Shown piece after piece: positions 33,301 to 44,565 of a DNA stretch of 64,000 bases; within the stretch, counting starts at the first letter, position 1; every line of letters starts with the position of its first letter. The position numbers and the translations under genes were made by a program. Source of the DNA: Dromiciops gliroides (Eukaryota > Chordata > Mammalia > Microbiotheria > Microbiotheriidae). The stretch spans positions 1,442,501 through 1,506,500 of the forward strand of contig NC_057863.1 in NCBI RefSeq assembly GCF_019393635.1. The letters run 5' to 3'. The notes under the pieces were generated by a model. It had not been told where the DNA came from. It did not search any database and saw nothing but the letters and a program-made list of their open reading frames with translations.

Positions 33301-36300
33301 GTGAGTGGGGGTCCCGCCTCTCCGCAGGAGGCCGAGCTCCAGTACGCCCTGAGGCGGCTCATCGAGGGCCTGGGAGCCACCCGGGAGGCGGCCAGGCCGG
33401 GCTTCAGCCTGGCCCTGAGCCAGGTGAGAAGGGTTGGGGTTGGGGTTGGGGTTGGCTGGGGGTGCTCGGCCCCTCCCCCGGAGTGCTCACGCAGGAGCCG
33501 TGGGCATGGGTGGGTCGGGTCACATCCTGGGGCCCAGAGGACCCCCTGAAGCTGAGTGGGGAGGGGGCACCCGGGAGGGCCTGGGGGCCAGAGATCCTGG
33601 AGTCGGGGTCCCCCCAGGCAGGGGGTGAGCCTGCTGAGGGCAGCGATTGGCGCCCCGTCCTAGGTGCTGCAGGGCGTGGAGGACATCTCTCTGCAGAGCA
33701 TCCTGGACCAGATAAAAGAGAAGCACAACCTGCAGAAGAAGGTGAGGCAGCTCTCAGCCCCCACCCTGCCCTGCCCTGGGGTCCCGCCTGGGCAGCCTTG
33801 AGGCTCTGCTCCACAGCAGGGGTCTGGGGGGGGATGGGGGGCACTGAGGCAGCAAGCACGGGCGGGGGAGGGGGATCTTGTATAGAACCCCTCTGAGCAC
33901 GGGTCCAGAAAACAGCGCCCTTTTCCCCTCTCCCCCTTTCTGGAGGGGGGGCGGTAGTGGCAGCCCAGGCTGGGCAGATGTGAGGCTCCCGGTGACCCCG
34001 ATCAGAGTCCCCTGGGTATCAAGTGGACGTTTCTCCGGCTCAGTGTGTCATTCTGAGGTGTCTCCGCAGTGGGTTCTAGAGAACCTCGGGGCCACCCCCT
34101 GTGTGGGGGCCTTCTGCAGTTGGGGTGACCCAGTGTGCTCTCCAATGCCTTTCCAGAAGCTCCTGCGCAGCGCTGCTTTCGGGAACTTCTTTGGGGTCCT
34201 GGCCTTGTTTCAGTCGGGTCGTCTGCTGAAGGTAAGACCGGCCTGTGCCGCGCTCCTCCGAGGGGCTTCCCCTTGGTCTCTCTCCCCCAGGGAGGCCAAT
34301 GGCTCGGAGGGGGAGCGTCCCCCAGTCTGGGCCTCCTTTCTTGTAGGCTGGCCTGGTTCCTGGGGCCTTCTCTGTCCTCGCCCTCCTTGGCATTCTCATC
34401 GACTGGGCTGGTAAGAACCCCCGCCCCTCATCCTCCCCCCTCACCAGACCCCCCTCTGTCTCCCTGCCCAGGACCACAAGGTGCTAGTGGAAGCCGTCCA
34501 GCTTCTGCAGAGCCTGGCTCAACACCGCAACCACCTCCAGGACCTGCCTCGCCGTACCCTGGTGGACATCGTGTCAGAGGTCGGGCTGGGGAAGCGCACC
34601 TTAGGGGCTCTCGCTGGGGGCATGCTGGGTGTGTGGAGGGGGGACCGGGGCGCCAGGCAGACGCATTTAGGACGGCAGCCCTCTCAGCCTCGCTCCCTCT
34701 CCGTAGATCCCGGAGCCTGTGTTCGAAGAGGTCCTGTTCAGCATTCTCCAGGCAGACTTGGCAGCGGCCTTCAGCACTCCCGAGCAGCTGCAGCTCCTCC
34801 TGGTGGGGCTCCAGAAGTTCCCGAGTGTCCTGCAGCCCAAGAGGCTGAAGAAGCTCCTGGGCTCGGCTTCCGTGGTCACCAGGGAGACCGTGCCCAGGTG
34901 TGGCCCCTGCTCCAGCATGCCCCCATTAGGCCCAGCTTGGGGGGCACAGGCTGGGGTTCTCTGGCCTCCTGGCCAAGAGCAGGCTGGGCTCCAAATCAGC
35001 TTGGGCCTGGAGAGGCCCCTGAGAGAAAGAGGAATGGGGCCCAGAGAGGGTGGTGAGGGCCCGGCCAGCGTGGGAGGCTCTGAGCTGCCCTCCCTTGTTG
35101 GCCAGTATCTTCTTGCCCCGGGTTTAGCAGCGACCGCCTGGGCAGGCCTCAAGTCAGGATCCCAAGTCAAACTCCAGCACCCTTCCTGACCGAGGGGGCT
35201 TGGCCCGGTCCCTTCCTTCCTTCCTTCCTTTCTTCCTTTCTGGGGGCCTCAGTTTTCAAATCTGTCAAGGGAATGGCTCAGACTAGAACAAGGATTCCTC
35301 ACGGGGCCGTGACCTGGTTTACTTCCCAGGTTGGTGGATGTTCTAAACGCAGCGGCAAAGTCTGTGAAGAAGGAGAAGGTGCTGCCCCCCGTGGGACTGG
35401 ACCTTGTCCGCATCGCCCTCCAGGAGGGGGCCTTTGAGCTCTTCTGGGGAGAGGTGGTGGAGAACGGGCTTCTCGAGGAGCACTCTGGGCCTGGCAGGTG
35501 GGCTGCCGCCTTCTCCCCTCTCTGGGCGGCTCTGGGAAGTGGGCTGGGGGTGGGGGCTGCGTTTGGCCAGCTCGAGCCCCCTCACGAGGTGTCTTGACCA
35601 CCTCAGCTTGTCCCAGGGTAGAAGGACACTGGGAGAGGGGTCCAGAAGGAGGCTTTGACGCCCTCGTCCCTCCCCAGTTACACAGCCTTCCGCCTGCTGG
35701 GCAGTGCCCTACCCTTGCTATCCCTGGAGCAACTCCGCGTGGTCCTCCGGGGAGAAGTGATGCGTCGATATGGTGACCACGTGCTCTCTGCTCAGGTAGG
35801 TCTTGATTATCCGTTAGAGATGCTGGGGAGGGCACAGAGCCAGGCCTTGTGCCTCTAGAGCCTGGCCTGTGAAGCCGGGGCCGGGGAGGGGGCAAGGACC
35901 CTGCTGTTGCTTCTCGGACCCTCCCTGATCCCCCTCTTCCTCCAGCTGCCCTCGAGGTTCAAGTTCGCCCCAGAGATGGAGAAGTACGTGAGCTCCTTCC
36001 TGGAGGGCTGTGCAGACCCCGAGAAGCAACTGGCTGTGCTGGTGGCCTTCTCGTCCCTCACCAACCAGGGCTACCCTGTGGTGCCCAGCATATGGCCGGT
36101 AGTGAAGCACCTGAGGCCCGAGGCCTTGCAGCGCTACAGCAGCTGGCTGAAGGACATGTTTCTGAGGCCCGACCTCAGCAGCTGTCTCGAGTTCAGCACC
36201 AGCCGTCAAAAGAAGAATGCAGCCGAGGGCGAGGACGGGCACGGAGCGACGTGAGTACCTGATCCTGGGCCACTGGGGCTCGGCTCCTCCCAAGGGTGGC

Positions 36301-39300
36301 CTGAACCTGGCCCACACTGCCCAGGCACAGGGGCCCTGAGGCCTCAGTCCTCCCTGAGGCTTGACTTCTCTCTTGAGGGTGGCCCACACTGCCCGGGCAC
36401 AGGTGCCCCTGGGCCCGCTGCCCTCGAGCTAGTCTTCCTGGAGCCCAGGCTGTGTCCCAACCTGTGTTTCCCCACTTAGGACTGAGAAGTCTGTGTTTCG
36501 CTTGCGGAAGTGGCTCATTCAGAGACTCACCAGCATCGTGGAGAACCCTCAGGTGACGAAGGATGAGGCCTTCGTCGTGGGCATAGCCAGGTGGGAGAGC
36601 TGGGGCTCTATGTGACTCCTGGGGCCTGAGCCTGGTGGTGGTGTCCCAGGGAGGGCGCGTGGGCAGAGTGGGGCTTCGGAACTCAGGCTCGACCCTCCCG
36701 TACCGCGCAGCCCCAAAGACCGAGCACCCCAGTCTGCTCCTGTTGCTCTCTGGGTGGGTGGTGCAAGTGGACCCCAAGGCAGGCCCAGGCAGGGCCCCGG
36801 CAAGTGGAGCCCCACGATCTGAGAACCTTGCCCCTGGTGCTGAGGAGAGGAGGGGTGGGAGCCCCCAGCCACACCCCTCGACTCCCACTTGCTCCCTTCC
36901 CCTCTCCCCCCACCAGCTACCTCCATTTCCTGCCCTTCTCTCCTCAATCCCACCAGGTTCTGCTTTTTTCATTCATTCTTTGAGACAAAGAAACTCTCCA
37001 GGGATATCCCTGAGTCTGAACACCGAGTGTCGGTGCCGCTGGACAGCGAGACCAGAGATGCCACCGCCAACGCCTTCTTCAGGTGGGTCCTCCCTAGGCT
37101 TGGCCGGGCCCTGCTAGGCGTGACCCTGGGGCCTGGGGAGTCTGTCCCTCCCTAGATCATTCCAGTCAGGCAGGATTCTGCTTCTGTCTGCCAAAAGAGG
37201 GGGCAGGTAAGGGGAACTGCCCCCCTGTTTGGCCCCGTCCTCAGCCCCTCTCTGCCTGTCGAAGGGCCCTTCTGTGAGGAGGCTGACTGTCCCCTGGAGC
37301 CTTCGCACCCTGGGCCAGGGGAGGCAGCTGTTCCCTCTGGACCTCAGGGCTGTGACCTGCCGGCCTCCCTGAGGGACAGACTCTGACTTGGGTATCTCCC
37401 CATCCCAACATCTGCCTCCTTGGCACCCGCTCACCTCCCGATGGGTGGAGAGCTGGGAGTTATCCAGTGGCTGAGTCGGGGCAGGGGGTGGGGGGGGATG
37501 CATCCACCCCAGTGCTGGACATAGCCTAGCTGCTGGAGGCTGGCCTCTTCCCGCCTTCTTCATCTTCTCCCTCCTCCTCCTCTTCCCCTTCCTCCTCCTT
37601 TCCCCTCCCCTTCTCCCCCTTTTTCCCCTTCCCATCCTTCCCTAGACCCTCATGACCTGACTCTCTTCCTAAGGCTCATCCCTGATCATATCACTCTGAT
37701 GCCCCAGAAGCTTGGGTGGCTCCTACCCTTTGGGGTCCCTTCACAGCCCAGCATCCCCCTCCCAAGTCCTTGCCTTGGCACTTCTGCCCTCTCCTTTGTC
37801 CTCTTGGCACCCTAGCCAAGGTGAGGTTCCCGGCACCCAGTTAGTGCCTAATAATTGCTGATGTGAGAGCTGCCCTCTGAGAGGCTAGCAACGAGAGCTC
37901 TCATTTTGCAGAATTAACTGAGGCTCAGCAGTACAAGACCCTGCCTGAGGTCACTGGGCTTGTAAGTGGCAGAGGCCGTGCTGTCCTCACCTGTGGGCCC
38001 TGACCCCTGACCTGCTCTCCCAGTTTGCTGCAGACTCTGAACTTCCTACCCTTGCTCGGGGAAGTTGGCAAGATGGCACCAAGCCTGCCCAAAGGGAAGA
38101 TCAGCCATGGCATGATGGCGGACGGGCAGCTCTGGACCCAGTACCTTGCGTGTTACGCGGACCACCTGCTGTCCCACAGTAAGAACGTGCAGCCCGTGAA
38201 ACCCTTCACCGAAGAGGAGAAGGCTGCTTGGGACAGGTGAGTCTGCCTGGCTGGGTGGGTGTGAGCCTGGGACAGGTGAGCCTGCCTGGCCGGGTGGGCT
38301 GAGTACTGCCCGGAGGCCCCGGCACCCCACGACTTGGGCTGACCCTTCCCTGCCCCCCCATGTCTGCAGGATGTTGCAGTCCGCAGATCATCTGCAGCAG
38401 CGGGCCAAGGATTTCCGCATGGCCGAGATCACAGCCTTCCAACAGCTCCTGCTCCTGGTGGGAATCCACCTTTTTAAGGTATGTGGGTGCCGGTAGGCGG
38501 CTGCAGACCCTGAGCCAGGCGTGTCCCCCACAAGACAGGAACAGTTCAGCAAATGACGGAATGGGGGGGCCAAGGGCAGCCCCCCAACCCCGCCCAGGGG
38601 CGGCTCCTGGTTCCTCTGCCCCCAAGCTAAGCAGGGCAGATCTCTTCCCCTGCACATGGGAGCGGAGCCCACATGCCCCTGGGGGCCAGGGGAGGGCGTC
38701 TAGGCTAACCCCCCCCCCCCCAGGGCCTCGATGTCCCTTCCTGGGGGCAGCAACAAGTCAGTCTGTTCTGGGAACACTGGCCAAAGTTCATCAGAATTGA
38801 TGTTCCCTGGCTCCGAATAACCTTTGACTTGTGCCCGGGGATCTGGGCCCCCAGGGAATGCCGGCTCACGTCTCCTTCCTTCCAGGCTCCTGGTGAGTGC
38901 GTGGACCTGTTGAGTGACCTGCACAGCTGCTTGGAGAAAGCACTGGATAAGAAAGCCAAGAAGGCAGCGGCAGGTGGGCCCCGCCAACATCCCCGGGGCC
39001 ATGGGTGGGCTGGGGTCCCAGGCAACAGGGTGACTTCTAGGAATGGCCCCCTCGGCTTTCCCTAAGGTGCCCGCACTCTCGCGGCAGGTGCCGAGGAGCC
39101 CCACTGGGTGGAGGTGATGGTGGAGATCCTGCTGACCCTGCTGTCCCAGCCCAGCCGTCTCATGCGCCAAGTGTCTCGCAGCGTGTTTGCCCGCATCTGC
39201 CCGCACCTCAACCGGCGGGCCCTGCAGCTGATCTTGGATGTGAGTGGGGCTGGGGGTGGCCTCCTGGCCTGGAGTGGGGGAGGGGCCTCGGCGTCCCTCC

Positions 39301-42300
39301 TGGGAGTCACCCCTCACCCCTGCTCCGTCTGTAGGTGCTGGACCCCGATCAAGAGGAGGACGGGGCAGTGGTGGTCACAGAGGAGGCTGGCGGGAAGAGG
39401 CCGATGGCTGGGGAGGTGAGAGCAGGGGAGCTGGGGTGGGGGTGGGGGGTGGGGGGCGACAGCCTTTCTCCTGGGGTTCCAAGGCCCAGTCAGGGCAGGG
39501 GCAGGGTCCGCACCAAGCCCAGCCTGTGTCGTGATGCAGGATGAGAGCGAGGACGACTCGACAGGTGACGACGAGGACGACTCCAGGGACAGCTCGGGCA
39601 GTGAGGACGAAGATGCAGACGAGGCCAGTGACGGGGAGGTGGACAGCGGTTTTCGTCAGCGACTGATGAACGTGCTTCAGGCGGGGAAGGCGCTGGTGAG
39701 TGAGGGTGGGCCACCCCCGCTGGGCCTGGCGGTGAGGCCACCAGTCTCCCTGTGCCAGAGCCAGGACCCTGGGCTCGGGGCTGGTGGCGTCCCCTCTGCC
39801 AGGCCTGTCACACCATCCCTTCCTGCCCGGGCCGGCCTCTGGTGGGTGGGGGGCAGCAGACCAGGCAGTGGTCCTGGCCTCCCCAGCAGCCGTTTCCCCT
39901 GCCCCAGGACGCCGAGGCTGAGAGCAGCGACGAGGAGCTGGATGACGATGCCATGTTGGCCTTGGACGCGCGCCTGTCCAGTCTCTTTGCGGAGCAGAAG
40001 CTGCGCATGCAGGCCAAGAAGCAGGAGAAGGACAAGATGCAGAAGGAGAAGAACCTTCGGCGGGACTTCAAGATTAAGGTGGGGGGGGCGGTGGGGCAGC
40101 TGGGTGGCGCAGTGGATAGAGCACCGGCCCTGGAGTTAGGAGGACCTGAGTTCAAATTCAGCCTCAGACACTTGACACTTACTAGCTGTGTGACCCTGGG
40201 AAAGTCACTTAACCCCACTTGCCTCACCCAAAAAAAAAAAAAAGATTAAGGTGTGGCAGCTGGTGTGGGGGGTGGGGCGTTCGTTGGCTGGCGGGGAGGC
40301 GCCAGGGTCCCCCAGGGCAGCCACCCACCAACTCTATCTTCACAGGTCCTGGACCTGGTGGAGGGCTTCCTGACCAAGCAGCCCGAGAACCCCCTGGTTC
40401 TGGAGCTGATGGAACCCCTGCTGGCCGTCATCGAGCGCAGCATGAGCTGTGACTCCACTAAGCAGGAACAGGACTTCCTGCACAAGACGGCCGACATCTT
40501 CACGTGAGCGTGCCCCGTGCTGCGGCACTGAAGGCCTACCTGGGGGCAGTGGGGGACAGACCTTTCTAGCAGAAGCCCAGGGTGGGATGGGATGCCCGCT
40601 GGGTGCTGCATTGGGTAAGGGGCTCCGAGGTGCCTCAGAGACTAACGTTCGGGGCTGGGCCCTTCCCCCTGGAGCTTGGGCCAGGTCTGGTGGCTGTACA
40701 CAGGCATGCCCATGCTCCTCTCCTGCTCTGGCAGGAACCAGCTGTGCCGGGCCAAGCAGTATTGCCGCAGCGTGGCGAGCCAGGCGGAAGGCCTCCACGC
40801 CATGCTGGAGCGGCTGGTTCAGCGGGCTGGCCGCCAGGCGGACTCCGCAGTTGCCCTCTACCACTTCAGGTGAGGGGGGCAGATGGATCTCGGGGTCATC
40901 ACCGGCAGCTGCCATCGAGGTCCCCTGGGGTAGGGGTGGGGGTGGGTCTGGGGCCAGGGGCCTGAGCCTGCTGCCCCCCCACTTGTGCCCCCAGTGCTTC
41001 CCTCTACCTGCTCCGAGTCCTGAAGGGGAACACCGCCGAGCCGCCAGTGGCCCTGTCTCTAAAGAAGCGGCGGAAAGTCAGTGCCCCCCCGAAAGCCGAG
41101 GTGAGCCCCGTCCCCGGGAAGGCAGAGCCAAGGCTCAGGCCGTGGGAGAGGGGAGGCATCGTTGAAGGGCCCAACTCCCTGTCCCGGGGGGCGCCTGAGG
41201 AGGGGGGCAGCAGACCACTGGAGACGCCCATGAGGCCTGGCGCCCAGCGAGTGAGAAGTGCCCTGACCCTGCCCACACGTCCCACTCCAGGAGTGCCCGC
41301 TCCTTTACCCCCCTCCCCCCTGCAGGGCTCCTCCAGCTGCCTGGACCTGGCCCGAGTGACTCGGCTGTACACCGAGGCACTGACCAGCTTCCTGTCAAAG
41401 CGGAACAGCCCCTTCACGGCCACCATGTTTGTGGACCTCTTCACCCGCCACCCTGTAAGTGTGGGCGCCGCGGCTCCCTCTGCCGAGCCAGAGGAGCAAA
41501 CTGAGGCCCTGCTGGGGATGTGGATCCTCCTCACCCAGAGTCAGGGCTGGCATTCTCCCACTGGGCCGGGGGGGCAGGGCGCAGGGGAGGGGCCCGGGGC
41601 AGTGTGGCTCAGTGGGCGTCGGCTCTCCCCACAGTTGGTGTGTCAGCAACTGATCCCTGTCGTCCTCCCGTTTATCACCACTGGAGCCCGGCCCTACCAC
41701 CAGGCAAGAATCAGAGCCACCCTGGTGGGGAGGGGGGAGCAGCTGGGGTCCTGGCGCTATTCTCCTCTTGTCCAGTCTGCTGCTAGCCTTGCTTTGCTTT
41801 AGGTGGGAAGAGCAGCCCAGGCAGCCCACGCTAAGGGGCTTGTGACCGTGGGCCTGAGATGGGGCCTCCTGTCAGGCCCCTGAGCCAAGCTCAGCCTCAT
41901 TCAGCAATCACCGGGGACCCCCAGTCATCCCCCTTCTTTTGTGGTGGGCGGCCCAGAGAGGCCTAGGGGCTGGGCCGAGGCCACTGGCACGGGGCGTCGG
42001 CAGGATTCCTGCATATTGCAGAAGAATCTCTGTCCTCTGCCTGGGTTAGTAGCCGGCCCTGCAGCGGCCTCCTTGGGAGGGGGACGGGGGTGGCCACTCG
42101 AGGCTGGTGACCACCAGGGAAATGGGCTCTTCTTCCTGACCCTCATTCAGGCCCAGGCTTGCTTGATGCTCCTGAAGGCCCTGCAGATGCGGGAGCTGAA
42201 GCAGTCCCTGGAGGGCCCGGCCTGGCAGGAGCTGATTGAGGACAGCGTCAGGCAGACCACAGAGGTATGTGGGTCATGTAGCGCCACCCCTGCCCCGGGG

Positions 42301-43800
42301 GGTGTGCCCAGGCAGACCGCTCCCCCGGCCCCCTTGTCTTCCCATACACACCCCCATTGGTGCCCGGGCAGACCGCCCCCCGGCCCCTCGTCTCCCCATA
42401 CACACCCCCGTTGGTGCCCGGGCAGACCGCACCCCGCCCCCTCGTCTCCCCATACACACCCCTGTTGGTGCCCGGGCAGACCACCCCCCGGCCCCCTCGT
42501 CTCCCCATACACACCCCTGTTGGTGCCCGGGCAGACCACCCCCCGGCCCCCTTGTTTCCCCATACACCCCCATTGGTGCCTGGACAGACCGCCCCCCGGC
42601 CCGTCGTCTCCCCATACACACCCCTGTTGGTGCCCGGGCAGACCACCCCCCGGCCCCCTTGTTTCCCCATACACCCCCGTTGGTGCCCAGGCAGACTGCC
42701 GCATGGCCGTCTCTGTGTCCCCCCCAGAGTCTGAGAATGGTGGGCAAGGCCGTGAACAAAAGCCTTCACCTCAAGCTGTTCAAGGCCCTGGAGCTCCTGG
42801 CCTTTCTCATAAAGACTGTGAAAGAGGAGGTGAGGTGGCTTCTTCTTGGTGGGGTAGAGTGGTCTGGGGCCCCCCTCTCTCCCTGTCAGTCTGGCTCCTA
42901 GCTGGGCCCTCTTCCCCCCTACCTCCCCTGGGGGGCCCTCTGGCTTGGGAGTGGGAGAGGGGAAGGGGCCCTCAGCTGCCCTGGGGGGCTCCTCTCCTTG
43001 TCCCGGGGGGACCCAGGCAGCCATGGGGCTCTTCATCCCCTCCACAGAAGCTGCCCACGAGCCTGGAGGCTCCCCTGGCCGTGCTCCAGGACCTGCGGCA
43101 GAGTGACCGCCTGGGCCCCACAGGCCGCCTCTCCGACCTCACCTGGCAGGCCCTGAAGCTGCTGGGCATTCAGTACGTACTGGAAATTGGGGGAGTGTCC
43201 AGAGGCAGGGCCCGCCTCCCGGCCTGCAGGCCCTGACGCGGGTGCTCTGTTTGCAGGCGCCCCAAGGAGGAGAAAGTCAAGGTCTCTCAGACCAAGGGGG
43301 AAGCCAGAGCCCCTGAGGAGCGGGGGAGTCGGAAGCGGAAGAAGGGCTTCCTCCCGGAAACCAAGAAGCGTAACAAGAAGCGGCGGGACAAGCTGGCAGC
43401 TGCCGAGGGCAGCACGGAGACCGCTGAGGGTGGCACGGAGACTGCCGCCGCCGAGGGCACAGGGAAGAAGAGGAGGAAGAGGAGGAGGAAATCGAAGCAG
43501 CGTCAGACGCCCTCCCAGCCTGGAGTGAATGGCACCACGCGGGGCCCCCCCGCCCCGCACACCAGTCAGACCGAGACCCTGAGGCCCCAGGCTGTGGTGA
43601 ACGGGGCCCCACCGAGTCCAGCGCCTGGCTCCGCGGAGCCTGGGCAGAAACTGCAGGTCGGGAAGAGAAAGGACAGGCTGGACGCTGCCCTGCCCCTGGT
43701 GAAAAAGGCCAAAGCATCCTCCATGGCGGGGGCTGGGGGCCCTAAGGCCAGGCTACGGAGGAAGCTGCGGCAGCCAGGGGCCGAGGACAGCACCGAGTGA
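32774..43800 (+). CDS. MYBBP1A: Myb-binding protein 1A, complete 27-exon coding gene
   Basis: Nucleolar protein of the Pol5/DNA_pol_phi family that acts in rRNA processing and binds MYB, p53 and other regulators (family knowledge). Exons as read: 32774-33211, 33328-33423, 33664-33741, 34157-34231, 34472-34579, 34707-34897, 35330-35497, 35678-35795, 35946-36250, 36480-36590, 36957-37082, 38024-38236, 38370-38478, 38886-38973, 39088-39239, 39335-39415, 39540-39695, 39908-40078, 40346-40503, 40735-40869, 40995-41100, 41326-41454, 41635-41703, 42157-42264, 42728-42829, 43048-43172, 43257-43800. They total 4,260 bp, in frame throughout (1,419 residues; human about 1,330 from memory). Recognisable blocks: QSRDFLDLFWGIAKP (residue 111), FGVLALFQSGRLLK, FAPEMEKYVSSFLEGC, a Glu/Asp/Ser-rich segment (about 793-890), LFAEQKLRMQAKK, and a basic tail with KKGFLPETKK (about 1,267). 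The N-terminus is about 80 residues longer than in human, made of short repeats. Oddities: a GC donor after exon 23, a weak GTCGGG donor after exon 5, and a SINE at the exon 18 donor. Confidence 0.95.
33431..33462 (+). repeat. (GGGGTT)-type G-quadruplex-prone run beside the exon 2 donor
   Basis: Four successive G tracts spaced by TT occur in intron 2, eight bases after the 5' splice site ending at 33,423. They read 'gggttggggttggggttggg' and onward. G runs right after 5' splice sites recur in this gene (33,218-33,227 and 39,431-39,456). Confidence 0.8.
36100..38236 (+). CDS. MYBBP1A: MYBBP1A exons 9-12 region, armadillo-like central part
   Basis: This span shows the best landmarks against human: FRLRKWLIQRL in exon 10, RFCFFHSFFETKK in exon 11 and SLLQTLNFL in exon 12. 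They join in consistent phases (AC|G, AG|G, AG|T). Intron 11 (37,083-38,023) contains an L2-like 3' end at about 37,680-37,860 and polypyrimidine-rich sequence, with no exon. Confidence 0.85.
39335..40078 (+). CDS. MYBBP1A: MYBBP1A exons 16-18, acidic region
   Basis: Exons 16-18 encode a highly acidic linker (DESEDDSTGDDEDDS, later SSDEELDDDAMLALD), followed by the conserved LFAEQKLRMQAKK and a charged helix ending DFKIK. Long acid tracts of this kind are known in nucleolar proteins. The last exon ends at a donor embedded in a SINE target-site duplication. Confidence 0.9.
40070..40253 (+). mobile_element. Marsupial SINE inserted at the exon 18 splice donor of MYBBP1A
   Basis: The SINE body (about 40,082-40,241: 'ggggcagctgggtggcgcag' head, 'actagctgtgtgaccctggg' tail, 13-base A run) is flanked by identical AAGATTAAGGTG at 40,070-40,081 and 40,242-40,253. 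The duplicated 12 bases comprise the last nine bases of exon 18 plus the GTG of the donor. The insertion therefore created two copies of the exon end and 5' splice site. A G-rich stretch at 40,082-40,092 precedes the normal SINE head. Confidence 0.93.
42298..42710. repeat. ~54-bp minisatellite filling MYBBP1A intron 24
   Basis: About 7.5 copies of a 51-58 bp unit begin 'gtgcccgggcagaccgcccc' and contain 'cgtctccccatacacacccc'. Starts are near 42,302, 42,360, 42,414, 42,468, 42,523, 42,576, 42,630 and 42,683. The last partial unit runs to within about 20 bp of the exon 25 acceptor at 42,727. Long open frames over it arise because the unit length is often a multiple of three. Confidence 0.95.
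43257..43800 (+). CDS. MYBBP1A: MYBBP1A last exon, basic nucleolar-targeting tail
   Basis: About 180 residues rich in Lys/Arg. They include the conserved KKGFLPETKK, then KKRNKKRRDK, a run KKRRKRRRKSK, and Ala/Pro/Thr-rich spacers, ending GAEDSTE and TGA at 43,798-43,800. Basic clusters match the nucleolar localisation role of the human C-terminus. Confidence 0.93.
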
Positions 43801-43890
43801 CGTGGGAGGAAGAGGGGGGGACCTGGGGCACCCAGAGACTTCTATTTTTGCACCCAGATCCAATAAAACCAGCGTCTTCTGGCCCGGGCT
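43801..43890 (+). terminator. MYBBP1A: MYBBP1A 3' UTR and poly(A) signal
   Basis: An AATAAA hexamer lies at 43,862-43,867, about 60 bases after the stop. A GT-rich stretch downstream is consistent with cleavage at about 43,880-43,890. The 3' UTR is very short. Confidence 0.85.
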
Positions 43891-44565
43891 GTCAGGCTTT
43901 GTGGGCAGCCTTGCCAGTGGCTTCCTGGGGTTTCCCTGTCCCACTTAAGTGGACGAGGTTCCCTCAGGAGCCCCTTGCTGATTTTTTGTTGTCAGGGGGC
44001 TAGTTCATGGTCATTGAAAGGGGGGCCTGAGTCCCCTGAGGCCCAGGACAGGGGCTGTGTTTGAACTAAGTTTGGAGGGAGCCTGGATTCGGTGCCCCTG
44101 TGGCTGAAGGAGACAAACCAGGCCAGTGGGGTCTGGGGCTGCAAGAAGGCACAGCAGAGGCCAGAAAGGTGGGTCTGGGGTCCCATGCCTAAGCGGAGGG
44201 AGATGGGATGGCTGGGTGGCCAGCCCTTGGGCCAAGGAAGGGCCTGGGAGGTCGCAGCCCCAGCTGACCAGGAAGGTCACTAGGTCCAAGGCACTGGAAG
44301 GTGGGCGTGGGTAGGACAAAGCTGGTTCTGTTTGGGGCCAGGTGAGCTCACATGTGGGCCTGGGGGCCCAAGACTCCATTGCACAGATGGAGCCCACCAC
44401 AAGGCCAGCCCACCCTTGGCCAGGAAGGGAGGGGGCCACTCCCCTCAGTCAGGCCCAGAGGAGCACAGGCCTGGAAGTATTTCCAGAGGCAGACTGGGTC
44501 GGCCTTGTTGGCTCCTCCTTCAGTCCCCCCCCCCCCCCCCCCCCTGCCCCAAGCCAACACTGAGC
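43891..44565. other. Spacer between convergent MYBBP1A and SPNS2 3' ends
   Basis: About 0.7 kb with no coding sign. A C run of about 22 bases lies at 44,525-44,546. Confidence 0.6.

Noticed and set aside
32564-33549. Large plus- and minus-strand frames in other frames of the MYBBP1A CpG island
   Set aside because: They are shadow frames of GC-rich sequence without stops. Only the frame starting at 32,774 continues into conserved exons.
41941-43236. A 431-codon plus frame and antisense frames over the intron 24 minisatellite
   Set aside because: They cross splice sites and consist mostly of the ~54-bp repeat. The homologous exons here are 42,157-42,264, 42,728-42,829 and 43,048-43,172.
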